DNA of 64,000 bases, from positions 1 through 64,000 of the forward strand of contig JAGDZD010000009.1 of the NCBI GenBank assembly GCA_049116315.1, read 5' to 3'. The translations under genes and the position numbers were made by a program. The stretch comes from Thalassobius sp049116315 (GTDB taxonomy: Bacteria > Pseudomonadota > Alphaproteobacteria > Rhodobacterales > Rhodobacteraceae). The notes under the pieces are model-generated. The model was not told the DNA's origin and did not search any database. It saw only the letters and a program-made list of their open reading frames with translations. Below, in pieces: positions 10,078 to 18,983 of the stretch (its first letter is position 1; the number at the start of each line of letters is the position of its first letter).

Positions 10078-10461
10078 ATGGATTTTTCACCCCCACAAAG
10101 ACGCCAGATGGGCGAGTCGATTGTGCCCATGATCAACGTGGTCTTTTTGCTGCTCATCTTCTTCCTGATGACCGCGCAAATTGCCCCGCCTGCCCCCTTT
10201 GATGTGTCGCCGCCCCTTGCCGCCACTCAGGCAGAGCCGCTGAGCGAAGCGGTGGCCTATGTCGACAAAACCGCACGCCTACATTTTCAAGGAGCAGATG
10301 GCGAAGCGGCCTTTGCTGCCATTCAAGCCGCCAGTGATGGGCAAACCGTTCTACGCCTGCGCGCAGATGCGGCGCTACCGGCCAAAGATATGGCAATTTG
10401 GCTGCGCCGTTTTGCCAGTGCGGGATTGTCCAAGGTCGAACTGATTGTGACAGCACCATGA
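10078..10461 (+). CDS. exbD: ExbD biopolymer transport protein, copy 2
   Basis: This is a second, diverged ExbD of 127 aa with the helix VPMINVVFLLLIFFLM. The membrane Asp of the canonical MIDVVF motif is replaced by Asn (MINVVF). That Asp carries the proton in characterised ExbD proteins, so this copy may be structural or need copy 1 as a partner. It begins 7 bp after copy 1 and overlaps tonB by ATGA. Confidence 0.88.
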   Translation: MDFSPPQRRQMGESIVPMINVVFLLLIFFLMTAQIAPPAPFDVSPPLAATQAEPLSEAVAYVDKTARLHFQGADGEAAFAAIQAASDGQTVLRLRADAALPAKDMAIWLRRFASAGLSKVELIVTAP

Positions 10462-11384
10462 TCAGACTGTTTGAGTTTGCAGCCTTTGCAGCTGTGGCGA
10501 TTGCGATCCACCTTGCCTTTGTTGTGGTTGCCCCCCCCGAGGGGCAGGAGGCTGGCGGTGTCGGAGGAGAAGCGCTCACCTCGATTGCGGGGGCGGCCCC
10601 GACCCTTGTTGAATTGGTGCAGACATGGGAACGCCCACCTGAAATTGCCACGGCGACACCATTGGCCACGGCGTACACCCAACCGGTTTTGGCCCAACAC
10701 CCAACCGGCGCGATGATGTCGCGCCCTCAGGCGGCGCGCGCCGTTGTGCGCCTCAACGCAGTTCAGGCCCAGACCCCGAACGAGGTGGTGATCCGCACCA
10801 CTGCGGCCCCGCGACCCGAGCCTGAGTCAGCGCCAAAGGCTGAACCAGAGCCTCAGCCGAAACCCAAACCTGTTGTGCCAACGCCCCCAAAACCCGCACC
10901 AAAACCAACTCCCGTTGATCCTGTGCAACCGGTGAAAAAAAACCCGCCTCCCACCAAAGCCAAGCCGACACCGGATGCCCAGAAAGCCACGATTGAAACC
11001 GCTGGGCGCGCCGCGCAAAAATCCGCAGGAACAGGCGGCAGGGCGCAAGCCGGGCAATCAAGCCAAGCACAGCATGCAAGCCTGTCCAAAGGCGAGATCC
11101 AAAGGTTGGTCGCGAAATGGGGGGCAAAAATCCGCACCCGGATCGACCGGCGCAAACGTGCCGTGAAAGGTTTGAAAACCGACGCCACCGTCGTGGTGCT
11201 GTTGCATCTGGATCGCTCTGGGCGTTTGCTCAGCCACCGAGTGACCAAAAGTTCGGGTCAGCCGTCGGTGGACGCCTCTGCGCTGGCGGCGGTGCAGCGG
11301 GCAGGCAAATTTGCCAAAGCCCCCAAAGAGCTGCCCGGCACAAATTACAAGATATCAGTGGCAATCAAATTCAAAGGCCGCTGA
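10458..11384 (+). CDS. tonB: TonB energy-transducing protein
   Basis: TonB carries energy from ExbBD across the periplasm to outer-membrane receptors. The ATG overlaps the exbD stop (ATGA), giving 308 aa. There is one N-terminal membrane anchor, a long Pro/Lys/Glu-rich spacer (many KP and EP pairs, ~110-190) and a C-terminal TonB domain with TVVVLLHLDRSGRLLSHRV, SSGQPSVDASALAAVQRA and FAKAPKEL...YKISVAIKFK. The last gene of the exbB-exbD-exbD-tonB operon, it probably serves the divergent receptor. Confidence 0.92.
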   Translation: MIRLFEFAAFAAVAIAIHLAFVVVAPPEGQEAGGVGGEALTSIAGAAPTLVELVQTWERPPEIATATPLATAYTQPVLAQHPTGAMMSRPQAARAVVRLNAVQAQTPNEVVIRTTAAPRPEPESAPKAEPEPQPKPKPVVPTPPKPAPKPTPVDPVQPVKKNPPPTKAKPTPDAQKATIETAGRAAQKSAGTGGRAQAGQSSQAQHASLSKGEIQRLVAKWGAKIRTRIDRRKRAVKGLKTDATVVVLLHLDRSGRLLSHRVTKSSGQPSVDASALAAVQRAGKFAKAPKELPGTNYKISVAIKFKGR

Positions 11385-11483
11385 GAATGGGCACACCTGT
11401 GACAAGACCGGCCTAGGCGGTTCGCCCGATCTGCCGTGTCACGTCGTGAACTCTGATCAGCAACAGCGGCCCACCCACCGATA

Positions 11484-12242
11484 TCAGCGCGATGTGACAA
11501 TTGTGGTTTGCCCATTAATGTCAATAACTTGTGGTCGAATACCGTACAGATCCTCAAGGGTTTGTGGGGTGACAACCTTGTCTGGGGCGCCCTGATAGAC
11601 CGGCGCGCCGTTCTGCAAGGCAACAACATGGTCCGCCCAGGCACAGGCTTGATTGATGTCATGGATCACAATGACAATCGACTTATCTTTGTCGCGCGCC
11701 AGCCGGTGCAGCACCTGCATCAAGCTATGAGCATGGTACATATCAAGATTGTTCAGCGGCTCGTCCAGCAACAGCCAATCTGTTTCTTGAGCCACCGCCA
11801 TGGCGACAAAGGCGCGCTGGCGCTGCCCCCCAGACAGGGCATCCAGAAACCGATCCCGCATTGATTGCAGATCAAAAGCCTCCAAAGCCGCCTCTACGGC
11901 CTCATGATCCTTTTGTGTCAAACGCCCCTTAGCATGGGGCCAGCGACCAAAACGCACAAGCTCTGCCACCCGGAGCCGGCTTGCGACCCCAACATGTTGG
12001 GACACCAAGGCCATTGTTTTTGACAGCGTATTGGACGAGGTCGCAGCAAGATCCAATCCATCGACCTGAATGCGCCCTGTCTGGAGAGGCAGCTGACGCG
12101 CCATCAAATTTAGCAACGTGGATTTTCCAGCACCATTGGGGCCAATCAACGCGGTGATGCCCCCTTTGGGCAATTCAAGCGAAACCTCTTTGAGAATGGG
12201 TTGCCCAGCAATGCTGTGAGAAAGGTTTTCGATCTGGATCAT
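11484..12242 (-). CDS. ABC importer ATP-binding protein, iron-siderophore type
   Basis: This 252-aa ATPase has Walker A GPNGAGKST, the Q-loop near LVSQHV, signature LSGGQRQR, Walker B WLLLDEPLNNLDM and an H-loop (VIHDINQA). The overall form matches FecE/FepC-family ATPases. Its start overlaps the upstream permease stop by 4 bp (ATGA). It is the last gene of the importer operon, which runs 15733 to 11484 on the minus strand and converges on tonB. Confidence 0.92.
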   Translation of the reverse strand: MIQIENLSHSIAGQPILKEVSLELPKGGITALIGPNGAGKSTLLNLMARQLPLQTGRIQVDGLDLAATSSNTLSKTMALVSQHVGVASRLRVAELVRFGRWPHAKGRLTQKDHEAVEAALEAFDLQSMRDRFLDALSGGQRQRAFVAMAVAQETDWLLLDEPLNNLDMYHAHSLMQVLHRLARDKDKSIVIVIHDINQACAWADHVVALQNGAPVYQGAPDKVVTPQTLEDLYGIRPQVIDINGQTTIVTSR

Positions 12243-13183
12243 CGGGCTTTGCCTCGCAAAACAAGGATCAGGAACAACAGGCCCCCGAAAAATTCTATAA
12301 GGATGGACAGGGTGGATTGCATCTTGAGCACCCGCTCAAAGGCAAATTGCCCAGCAACCAAAATACTCGCGGCAATGAGCGCGGCGGCAGGCAACAGCAA
12401 ACGGTGTTCATGCGTGCGCATCAAAGCGTGGGTTAAACTGGTGACCAACAGCCCCAGAAAGGTCACGGGGCCAACCAAAGCGGTCGAGATCGAAACCAGA
12501 ATGGCAATCGCAAAGAGAATTTGTATCTGACGCCATTTAAACGACACGCCCAAGCTGATCGCATGCGGACGCCCAAGGGCGATGACATCCAGTTCCGCCA
12601 CAAAACGAAGCATCCCCCCCACCACCACTGCGAAACACAGCCCCGCAATGGCAAGCTGATGTTGGTCAATCGCCCCAAAGCTGGCAAACATCTCCCCCTG
12701 CAGCACGGCAAAGTCATTGGGATCGATAATGCGGACAAGAAACGCGCGCAGAGACTGAAACAGAACCGCAAAAATAACACCGGTCAAAATCATGCGGTGC
12801 AAATCCTGAGTGCCGTGCCCCAGCACCGTTCCAAACAACACCGCCGCCGCAATCATCATCACCGATGTTTCAATCAAGAACTCAACAGGACCGCCAAGCT
12901 GGACATAAACCGACCCGCCAAGCGCCAACAAAAGGACCGTTTGCATCAACAAAAACAGCGCATCAAACCCCATGATCGAGGGCGTCAGAATGCGGTTGGC
13001 GCTGAGGGTTTGGAACAACACCGTCGCCAATCCAATTGAGGCGCCAACCAGCACAAGCCCGGCCAGCTTGGTCGCCCGCAGTTCCAAAATGAACCAAACC
13101 CGCCCCTTGAGATCCCAGCCCAGAAAGACCGCACAACAGAGCACAAGAACCAAGGACAACGCCACGAGCCGACGATCAAACAT
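12239..13183 (-). CDS. Iron-chelate ABC importer permease 2
   Basis: This 314-aa polytopic protein belongs to the FecCD/BtuC fold family. It contains the conserved LVGASIGLATVLFQTLSANR segment (GASLAxxGxxxQxxxRNP-like) and STALVGPVTFLGLLVTSLTHAL. The family shape is closest to the FatC/VctG-type second permease of catechol/carboxylate siderophore systems. It overlaps permease 1 by 8 bp and the ATPase by 4 bp, so the three are translationally coupled. Confidence 0.88.
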   Translation of the reverse strand: MFDRRLVALSLVLVLCCAVFLGWDLKGRVWFILELRATKLAGLVLVGASIGLATVLFQTLSANRILTPSIMGFDALFLLMQTVLLLALGGSVYVQLGGPVEFLIETSVMMIAAAVLFGTVLGHGTQDLHRMILTGVIFAVLFQSLRAFLVRIIDPNDFAVLQGEMFASFGAIDQHQLAIAGLCFAVVVGGMLRFVAELDVIALGRPHAISLGVSFKWRQIQILFAIAILVSISTALVGPVTFLGLLVTSLTHALMRTHEHRLLLPAAALIAASILVAGQFAFERVLKMQSTLSILIEFFGGLLFLILVLRGKAR

Positions 13184-14138
13184 GCGGCCCTCGTCGGTAC
13201 AAAAGCCACAAAAATACCACCGTCCCGATCACGCCAAACACGGTGCCTGCAGGGATTTCGTAGGGGTAGCGCACAATGCGGCCCAAGATGTCAGACGCCA
13301 ACACCAACCCTGCGCCCATCCCAGCCACCACCGGCAGGCTTTGACGCAGATTGTCCCCCATAAGGCGCGAAACGATGTTCGGCACCACCAAACCAACAAA
13401 GGGCAAAGCGCCCACAGTCACAACGACCAAGGCCGTGACAAAGGCCACGGTCACAACACCTAGGGCCAAGACCTGACCATAGCGCAGACCCAAGGCCGTC
13501 GCGGCCCCACGTCCCAAACCAGCCACCGTGAATTGATCGGCGGCGACATAGGCCAAAAGAGCAGCCCCGCCGGACAACCAAAGCAACTCGTACCGCCCTG
13601 CCAACACGCCGGAAAATCCACCACTCACCCAGATGCTGAGGTACTGAAGCAGATCAGATTGATAGGCAAAATAGGTCGCAATCGCACCGATGAGGCCAGA
13701 GTAGATCAAGCCCACCAAGGGCAACATCAACGGCTGTTCTGGCGGCAGGCGCTGCGCCAGAGCCAAGAACCCCAGCATCGTGAGCATCGCAACCACGGTG
13801 GCCACGCTCATCTTCATCAACAGCGCAGCCTGTGGTGCCACTAGCGTCACCAACAATAGGCCCAGAATCGCGCCTTCGGTGGTGCCTGTGGTGCCCGGTT
13901 CTACAAAACGGTTGCGTGCCAATAGCTGCATCAAGACCCCAGCCACAGCCATCGCGGCACCGCACAGCAGAGCCGCAAAGGTGCGTGGCAAGCGCGACAA
14001 AAACAACAGATGCAACGTGTCAGAATCGCTAAAGATGCGGTCCAGTCGAAAATCCGCCACGCCTATCGACACGGATATCAGCATCAACACCAGCAGCGTC
14101 AGCGCTGTGATCAAATAGGAGTGCCAAATGCGCTTCAT
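13176..14138 (-). CDS. Iron-chelate ABC importer permease 1
   Basis: A FecCD-type permease of about 320 aa, with LPRTFAALLCGAAMAVAGV...LLARNRFVEPGTTG near the N-terminus, followed by VGALPFVGLVVPNIVSRL...LRQSLP and a conserved C-terminus (IPAGTVFGVIGTVVF). I chose the ATG at 14138 (MKRIWHSY) because it begins directly before the first membrane helix. In-frame starts at 14171 and 14216 would only add a hydrophilic leader. It should pair with permease 2 as the heteromeric pore. Confidence 0.88.
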   Translation of the reverse strand: MKRIWHSYLITALTLLVLMLISVSIGVADFRLDRIFSDSDTLHLLFLSRLPRTFAALLCGAAMAVAGVLMQLLARNRFVEPGTTGTTEGAILGLLLVTLVAPQAALLMKMSVATVVAMLTMLGFLALAQRLPPEQPLMLPLVGLIYSGLIGAIATYFAYQSDLLQYLSIWVSGGFSGVLAGRYELLWLSGGAALLAYVAADQFTVAGLGRGAATALGLRYGQVLALGVVTVAFVTALVVVTVGALPFVGLVVPNIVSRLMGDNLRQSLPVVAGMGAGLVLASDILGRIVRYPYEIPAGTVFGVIGTVVFLWLLYRRGPHV

Positions 14139-14231
14139 ATCTTCGCTGCCGCCATACGGACCGCTATCCATATTGTCATGTCTTGTCCTTTGCACGCGCC
14201 CCAAAACGGCGCGCACAGATTGCGTCTTTGG

Positions 14232-14774
14232 CTAGAAGCTGCGAGGGCCGAGCGACCCCGCGTGGGGTGGGATTGACCGGTTTGAATCCAAGGCCATCTG
14301 TGCTGTGCGCCCAAGGGCTGAATCTGTTGTGGCACCATCAAGCGCGGCGACCACATCCCAAACGGCGCTCAGATACGCCGTGACGTCATTGCCTTCACAC
14401 AGCAGCGACGCATGGGCCTGCATGGCCTCGGGGCGGCGCTGACGGGCCAATTTGAGCACCGACATAAACTGCGCCTCGTTGCTGGTCACACGGGCTGCGC
14501 AACGGGTGCAATTGGGGTTGGTAAAGCAGAACGAACTTTTGCGAGAGGTGCGCATGCACATCACCATATGCAAGGCGCGCGCGGTCACTTCCCCCGCAAG
14601 GGGTTGGGCAAAGCGGGCCTCTGCGGCGCCAAAGGCATTCACCCAAGATTGCGATGCAGGATGTTGAAAGCTTTGAAAGAAATACCGGATCACAGTCAAA
14701 ACCGCCGTTTCATTGCGGTCATAACCAAGTTCACCGATCAAGCGGTTTTTGGGGGCAGAGGGACTTTGGCACAT
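14232..14774 (-). CDS. Small cysteine-containing protein in siderophore operon, function unknown
   Basis: About 180 aa, starting at the ATG at 14774, the first in-frame ATG beyond the end of the binding-protein gene. It has no signal peptide or membrane segment. The central C-F-T-N-P-N-C-T-R-C cluster (Cys-x5-Cys-x2-Cys) follows another Cys (VMCMRTSRKS). Its position between the binding protein and the permeases suggests a role in releasing iron from an imported chelate, as FhuF-like ferric-siderophore reductases do. I cannot align it to FhuF by eye, so this role is inference from context and cysteines. Confidence 0.6.
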   Translation of the reverse strand: MCQSPSAPKNRLIGELGYDRNETAVLTVIRYFFQSFQHPASQSWVNAFGAAEARFAQPLAGEVTARALHMVMCMRTSRKSSFCFTNPNCTRCAARVTSNEAQFMSVLKLARQRRPEAMQAHASLLCEGNDVTAYLSAVWDVVAALDGATTDSALGRTAQMALDSNRSIPPHAGSLGPRSF

Positions 14775-14848
14775 GGCGGACGTTCTTTGACAATCAATTG
14801 GGGCGGCTGTGCCAGAGACGCTCGGGCACAGCGCTGCGTTTTGGAAAA

Positions 14849-15733
14849 TCAGGACGGCGACAGGGTCGCGATGATCTGGTCCAAAGTGCGGTTCATAGAT
14901 TGAATGCCACCACCGGAAATATAGACCGCCGACGAGTCCAGATAGATCACTTTGCCCGATTGCCACGCATTGGTTTCACGCACCAAGGCATTGTCCAAAG
15001 TCACCGCAGCCACATCCCCGGGACGTCCAATCGCAGATAAGCGGTCAACCACGATCAAAATATCTGGGTTGGCTTCTCGGATGAACTCAAATGAAATTGC
15101 TTCGCCGTGGGTTGCTTGTTCCACTTCGGCAACGGCTTCTGGCAGCTCAAGTGCGGTGTGCAACCAGCCAAAACGCCCCGAAGCGCCATACGCCGATACT
15201 TTGGGGCCATTTGTCATCACAATCATCGCGCTGCCTTGCCCTGATACCGCGGATTGAGCGCGCGCGAGCTTGGCTTCGAAATCAGACTTCAGCTGTGCCG
15301 CTTGATCCTGCTTGCCAAAGATTTCGCCAAAGGCGGCCAGACGATCCAGCCCCTGCCCTACGGTATCTTCCCAGATCGTCATGTCGATTGTAGGGGCGAT
15401 TTCCAGCATCGCATCCGTTTGTTTTGAAGAGCGCCCCCCAACAACAATCAAATCTGGATCCAACTCTAGGACAGCTTCGAAGTCTGGCTCAAACAACGAT
15501 CCAACCGGCGCGGCGGTTACGTGCTCTAGATAGGTGACATAGAGCGGCGCAACCGTGCCTTTGACCTGCACGCCCAGCGCATCCAATGTATCCAGCGCCG
15601 AGATATCAAAAACAACCACGTCCTGTGGTGCCTGTGCGACCGAAACCGCACCTCGGTAGGTTTCGATGGTGACATCTTCGGCAAAAGCGGCAGTGCCCAA
15701 CAGGCTCAACGAGAGTGCAATTTTCTTCAGCAT
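14849..15733 (-). CDS. Periplasmic siderophore-binding protein of ABC importer
   Basis: This 294-aa protein has a Sec signal (MLKKIALSLSLLGTAAFAEDV) and the class III binding-protein layout: PQDVVVFDISALDTLDALG, then DFEAVLELDPDLIVVGG and, in the second lobe, IREANPDILIVVDR...WQSGKVIYLD. It resembles CeuA/FatB/VctP-type siderophore binders. It is the first gene of the importer operon and is divergent from the DUF2218 gene across a 123-bp promoter region. Confidence 0.9.
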   Translation of the reverse strand: MLKKIALSLSLLGTAAFAEDVTIETYRGAVSVAQAPQDVVVFDISALDTLDALGVQVKGTVAPLYVTYLEHVTAAPVGSLFEPDFEAVLELDPDLIVVGGRSSKQTDAMLEIAPTIDMTIWEDTVGQGLDRLAAFGEIFGKQDQAAQLKSDFEAKLARAQSAVSGQGSAMIVMTNGPKVSAYGASGRFGWLHTALELPEAVAEVEQATHGEAISFEFIREANPDILIVVDRLSAIGRPGDVAAVTLDNALVRETNAWQSGKVIYLDSSAVYISGGGIQSMNRTLDQIIATLSPS

Positions 15734-15856
15734 TTGTGGTCTCCAGACTGAGATCGCTTGGCTGATGAATGGCTGGGCGGATCAATTTTTTTGTTGAATA
15801 GACGCGAGAAACCACTATGTCCAGTATTAACTTACAATTTTTATCAGGATAACGAT

Positions 15857-16138
15857 ATGCAGACCTTGACCGGGACCTTCAACACAGAAAACGGCGGAAA
15901 ATACCTTCAGCAGCTGTGCAAACACTTTGGGCATAAAGTGGCGGCGCAGTGGTCCGAGGACCGAGGCACCGTGTCCTTTGAGTTTGGCGAAACCGTCTTT
16001 GAGGCAACCAAATCAGCGCTCACCGTGTCCATCGATTTGAACGACACCAAGGCCACCGATCTGGCCAAGGGGGTCATTGACCGCCACCTTGAACGCTTTG
16101 CGTTTCGCGAAGATTTCAAAAACATGGCTTGGTCCTAA
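15857..16138 (+). CDS. DUF2218 family protein
   Basis: This is a 93-aa soluble protein starting at the ATG at 15857 (AGGAT upstream). MQTLTGTFNTENGGKYLQQLCKHFGHK and the central D-R-G-T-V-S-F-E-F strand match the DUF2218 pattern. Members often sit next to siderophore or heme uptake genes, as here, where it is divergent from the binding protein. The biochemical role is unknown. An intrinsic terminator follows 30 bp downstream. Confidence 0.85.
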   Translation: MQTLTGTFNTENGGKYLQQLCKHFGHKVAAQWSEDRGTVSFEFGETVFEATKSALTVSIDLNDTKATDLAKGVIDRHLERFAFREDFKNMAWS

Positions 16139-16167
16139 ACCGCCAAGTTTTGCCTGCTTGAAACAGC

Positions 16168-16201
16168 AAGACCACCCGCGCGCCCAGGCGCGGGTGGTCT
16201 T
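16168..16201. terminator. Strong bidirectional hairpin terminator
   Basis: A perfect 14-bp stem (AAGACCACCCGCGC pairing with its complement) with a 6-nt loop lies between two convergent genes (DUF2218 and the aldehyde dehydrogenase). It can end transcripts from both sides. Confidence 0.75.
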
Positions 16202-16244
16202 GAAGGGCTTCAAAGGTGCCCGCGCCAAACGGGCGCAAGCACCG

Positions 16245-17687
16245 CTAGATCGATAGGCACAGGTACTTGAGTTCCAAATAGTCGTTGAGACCGTGGCGCG
16301 ATCCCTCGCGCCCCATGCCGGACTGTTTCACACCTCCGAATGGGGCCTCTGCCGTTGAAATCAAGCCGGTGTTGATCCCCACCATCCCATAGTCCAGCGC
16401 CTCGGACACGCGCCACACCCGCGATAGGTCTTGGCTATAAAGGTATGACGCCAAACCAAATTCCGTGGCGTTGGCCTGCTCTATCGCCTCTTCTTCTGTG
16501 TCAAATTTGAACACGGGCGCCAATGGGCCAAAGGTCTCTTCTTGGGCCACGGTCATGTCGCGTGTCACATGCGCCAAAACTGTGGGCGCCATGAAAGGCT
16601 CTGACAATGCGCTGTCGCGTTTCGAGCTTAAAACCGTTGCCCCTTTTGCCACCGCATCTGCGATGTGATCACGCACTTTGATGCAGGCCGCAGGGGAAAT
16701 CATCGGACCCAAATCAACGTCCTGCGTCCCCTCCCCGACGCGCAGCTGATCCACCGCATGGGTCAGTTTTTGGCAAAACGCCTCGTAGACGCCAGCCTGA
16801 ACGTAGATGCGATTGGCGCAGACGCAGGTTTGGCCATTGTTGCGGAACTTTGCGATCAAAACACCGTCGATTGCCGCGTCGATATCTGCGTCATCAAAGA
16901 CAATGAAAGGCGCGTTGCCGCCAAGCTCAAGCGAGAGTTTCTTAAGCGTCGTCGCCGATTGCGCCATCAAAATTCGCCCCACACGAGTGGAGCCGGTAAA
17001 GGTCAGCTTGGCTACGCGCGGATCGGTGGTCAGAACCTCACCCAAGGCAATCGAAGGTCCGGTGATGACGTTAAACACACCCTTTGGAATGCCCGCACGC
17101 GCGGCCAGCTCGGCCAGCGCCATGGCGGAAAAAGGGGTTTCCTCAGCTGGCTTAAGAACCATCGTACACCCCGCAGCCAATGCAGGCGCCGCCTTGCGTG
17201 TGATCATCGCATTGGGGAAATTCCACGGTGTGATCGCGGCGACCACCCCGACCGGTCGGCGCACAACCATCAGCCGCTTGTCAGACTGAGGCCCCGGCAG
17301 GATCTCACCGTCAATGCGCCGTGCCTCTTCGGCGAACCAACGGATAAACGAAGCCCCATAGGCAATTTCCCCCTTGGCTTCGCGCAGGGGTTTGCCCTGT
17401 TCGCGCATCAAAATCCACGCCAGATCGTCTTGGTGGGTCAGGATCAGATCGTGCCAGCTCAGCAAAAGATCCGCGCGTTCAAGCGCCGTCAGCGCAGCCC
17501 ATCCCACCTGTGCAGCTTGCGCCGCGGCGATGGCCTGTTGTGCTGCTTGCTTCGTGAGCTGCGGTATCGTTCCCAAATGCGTCCCATTCGCAGGATTGGT
17601 GACCGCCAGCGTTTCTTCAGCGGTGACCCATTGCCCGTCAATGTAACTGGCTTGGCGAAACAGCGCGGTGTCCGTGAGCCCCTTCAT
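16245..17687 (-). CDS. NAD(P)-dependent succinate-semialdehyde-type aldehyde dehydrogenase
   Basis: This 480-aa aldehyde dehydrogenase carries all core motifs: ITPWNFP, the catalytic Glu in LELGGNAPFIVF, the catalytic Cys in NNGQTCVCANR, and EETFGPLAPV near the C-terminus, ending GGVKQSGMGREGS. The pattern is that of the GabD/SSADH group, which also includes alpha-ketoglutarate-semialdehyde and glutarate-semialdehyde dehydrogenases, so the substrate is open. The ATG at 17687 overlaps the stop of the upstream serine hydrolase (TGATG), so the two are coupled. It belongs to the GntR-linked catabolic island. Confidence 0.88.
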   Translation of the reverse strand: MKGLTDTALFRQASYIDGQWVTAEETLAVTNPANGTHLGTIPQLTKQAAQQAIAAAQAAQVGWAALTALERADLLLSWHDLILTHQDDLAWILMREQGKPLREAKGEIAYGASFIRWFAEEARRIDGEILPGPQSDKRLMVVRRPVGVVAAITPWNFPNAMITRKAAPALAAGCTMVLKPAEETPFSAMALAELAARAGIPKGVFNVITGPSIALGEVLTTDPRVAKLTFTGSTRVGRILMAQSATTLKKLSLELGGNAPFIVFDDADIDAAIDGVLIAKFRNNGQTCVCANRIYVQAGVYEAFCQKLTHAVDQLRVGEGTQDVDLGPMISPAACIKVRDHIADAVAKGATVLSSKRDSALSEPFMAPTVLAHVTRDMTVAQEETFGPLAPVFKFDTEEEAIEQANATEFGLASYLYSQDLSRVWRVSEALDYGMVGINTGLISTAEAPFGGVKQSGMGREGSRHGLNDYLELKYLCLSI

Positions 17688-18895
17688 CAATACACGCTCG
17701 CGAACATGGCATCTTTCAAGCGACCCGCGCGCGGACCGTTGTCCACCCGTGCGTGCATCTGGTTCATAGAATAGGCAAAGCCCAATCGTGCATCGGGATC
17801 ACATAGTCCCACCGCGCCACCAACCCCGTGATGACCAAACGAGGCCATATTCGGCCCCATGGGCGAAATCGGAGGCGAGTTTCGCAACACCCCTAGCCCT
17901 TGATGATAAGACCGTTTCATGACCTGTTCGCACATATTGTGCTGTTCGGCGGACATCACCCGGATTGCGCCAGACGACAACAAACGCACGCCGTCCAATG
18001 CGCCACCTTCGGCCAAACAGCCATAGAATCGCGCCACAGCGCGCGCATTGCCATGCCCCGACGCGCCGGGCACCTGCGCCATCATCCAATCGCGCGAATT
18101 GAAGTCTTCGCCTTCGGGCAACTCTGCCCAAGCGTATTTCAACAAATCTTCATCAGGCAGGTCTTCGACCTTGAAAATTGTGCCCTCGACCGCCGGAATG
18201 AACTCGGCCACCCGATCCATTTCCCCTTCGCGCAGGCCGATGTTGTAATCCAGTTTCAACGGTTCGGTGATCTCGCGGCGGATAAAGTCACCCGGCATCA
18301 ATCCAGTGACCCTGCGGATCACCTCGCCCGTTAGGCACCCCATCGACAAAATGTGGTATCCTGCCTCGTCGCCGGGCACCCAAAGCGGTTCCATCTGGGC
18401 CAAGGCTTGGGTCATACCGTCCCAATCATAGACCAAACCACGCGGCCCAGAGGGGCGCAAAACCGGCAAGCCAACGCGGTGATCCAAAATATAGCGCAGC
18501 GGGATGTTTTCTTTCCCGGCGGCGGCGAACTCGGGCCAGTATTTGGCGACCGGCGCGTCATAGTCCAGCTGACCGCGATCCACCAACATGGCGATGGCCG
18601 TGGCCACAAAGCCTTTGGCCACCGACATCATGTTGACGGTGGTGTTTTCAGACCAGTTTTGGGTTTTGTTTCGGTCAGTATAGCCGCCCCAAAGATCCAC
18701 AACCGTCTTACCTTGATGCACAACCGAAACAGCCGCGCCAACTTCGGTACCGGTTTGAAAATTTTCAACAAAGGCGCGCAGAACCCGGTGGAATTGAGGA
18801 TCGCAATACCCGCTAATTGCATAGCTGACGCCCTGCAGATCCTCGGCGGTTTGATGAACAGTTGCGTTCTGGAATTCGGATATAGTCAGGGACAT
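17687..18895 (-). CDS. Serine hydrolase, class C beta-lactamase/EstB fold
   Basis: About 402 aa from the ATG at 18895, which has GGAGG five nt upstream; a TTG further upstream (18931) lies in the operator and is rejected. The catalytic S-x-x-K is in NMMSVAKGFVATA, the Tyr motif is near YHILSMG/YDWDG, and the C-terminal HHGVGG replaces KTG. This is the usual set of esterase-like class C proteins. No signal peptide is visible, so it is probably cytoplasmic and acts on an ester or lactone. It is co-transcribed with the aldehyde dehydrogenase, under the operator at 18920-18932. Confidence 0.85.
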   Translation of the reverse strand: MSLTISEFQNATVHQTAEDLQGVSYAISGYCDPQFHRVLRAFVENFQTGTEVGAAVSVVHQGKTVVDLWGGYTDRNKTQNWSENTTVNMMSVAKGFVATAIAMLVDRGQLDYDAPVAKYWPEFAAAGKENIPLRYILDHRVGLPVLRPSGPRGLVYDWDGMTQALAQMEPLWVPGDEAGYHILSMGCLTGEVIRRVTGLMPGDFIRREITEPLKLDYNIGLREGEMDRVAEFIPAVEGTIFKVEDLPDEDLLKYAWAELPEGEDFNSRDWMMAQVPGASGHGNARAVARFYGCLAEGGALDGVRLLSSGAIRVMSAEQHNMCEQVMKRSYHQGLGVLRNSPPISPMGPNMASFGHHGVGGAVGLCDPDARLGFAYSMNQMHARVDNGPRAGRLKDAMFASVY

Positions 18896-18919
18896 AGGGC
18901 CTCCAGCGTCTCTTTCAGG

Positions 18920-18932
18920 ATTGTCATACAAT
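18920..18932. promoter_or_regulatory. Putative GntR (FCD) operator, site 1
   Basis: ATTGTCATACAAT: perfect 5-bp arms around CAT, fitting the FadR-family consensus TNGTNNNACNA. It lies between the divergent hydrolase-dehydrogenase and reductase genes. Identical copies occur at 21173 and 24908. Confidence 0.75.
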
Positions 18933-18983
18933 ATGATTGTGTGCTTAACATGGCGAGATTATTTCGACAAGTAGGAACGCAAA

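Noticed and set aside
16665..17774. 369-codon plus-strand frame
   Set aside because: Antisense to the aldehyde dehydrogenase; no recognisable motif.
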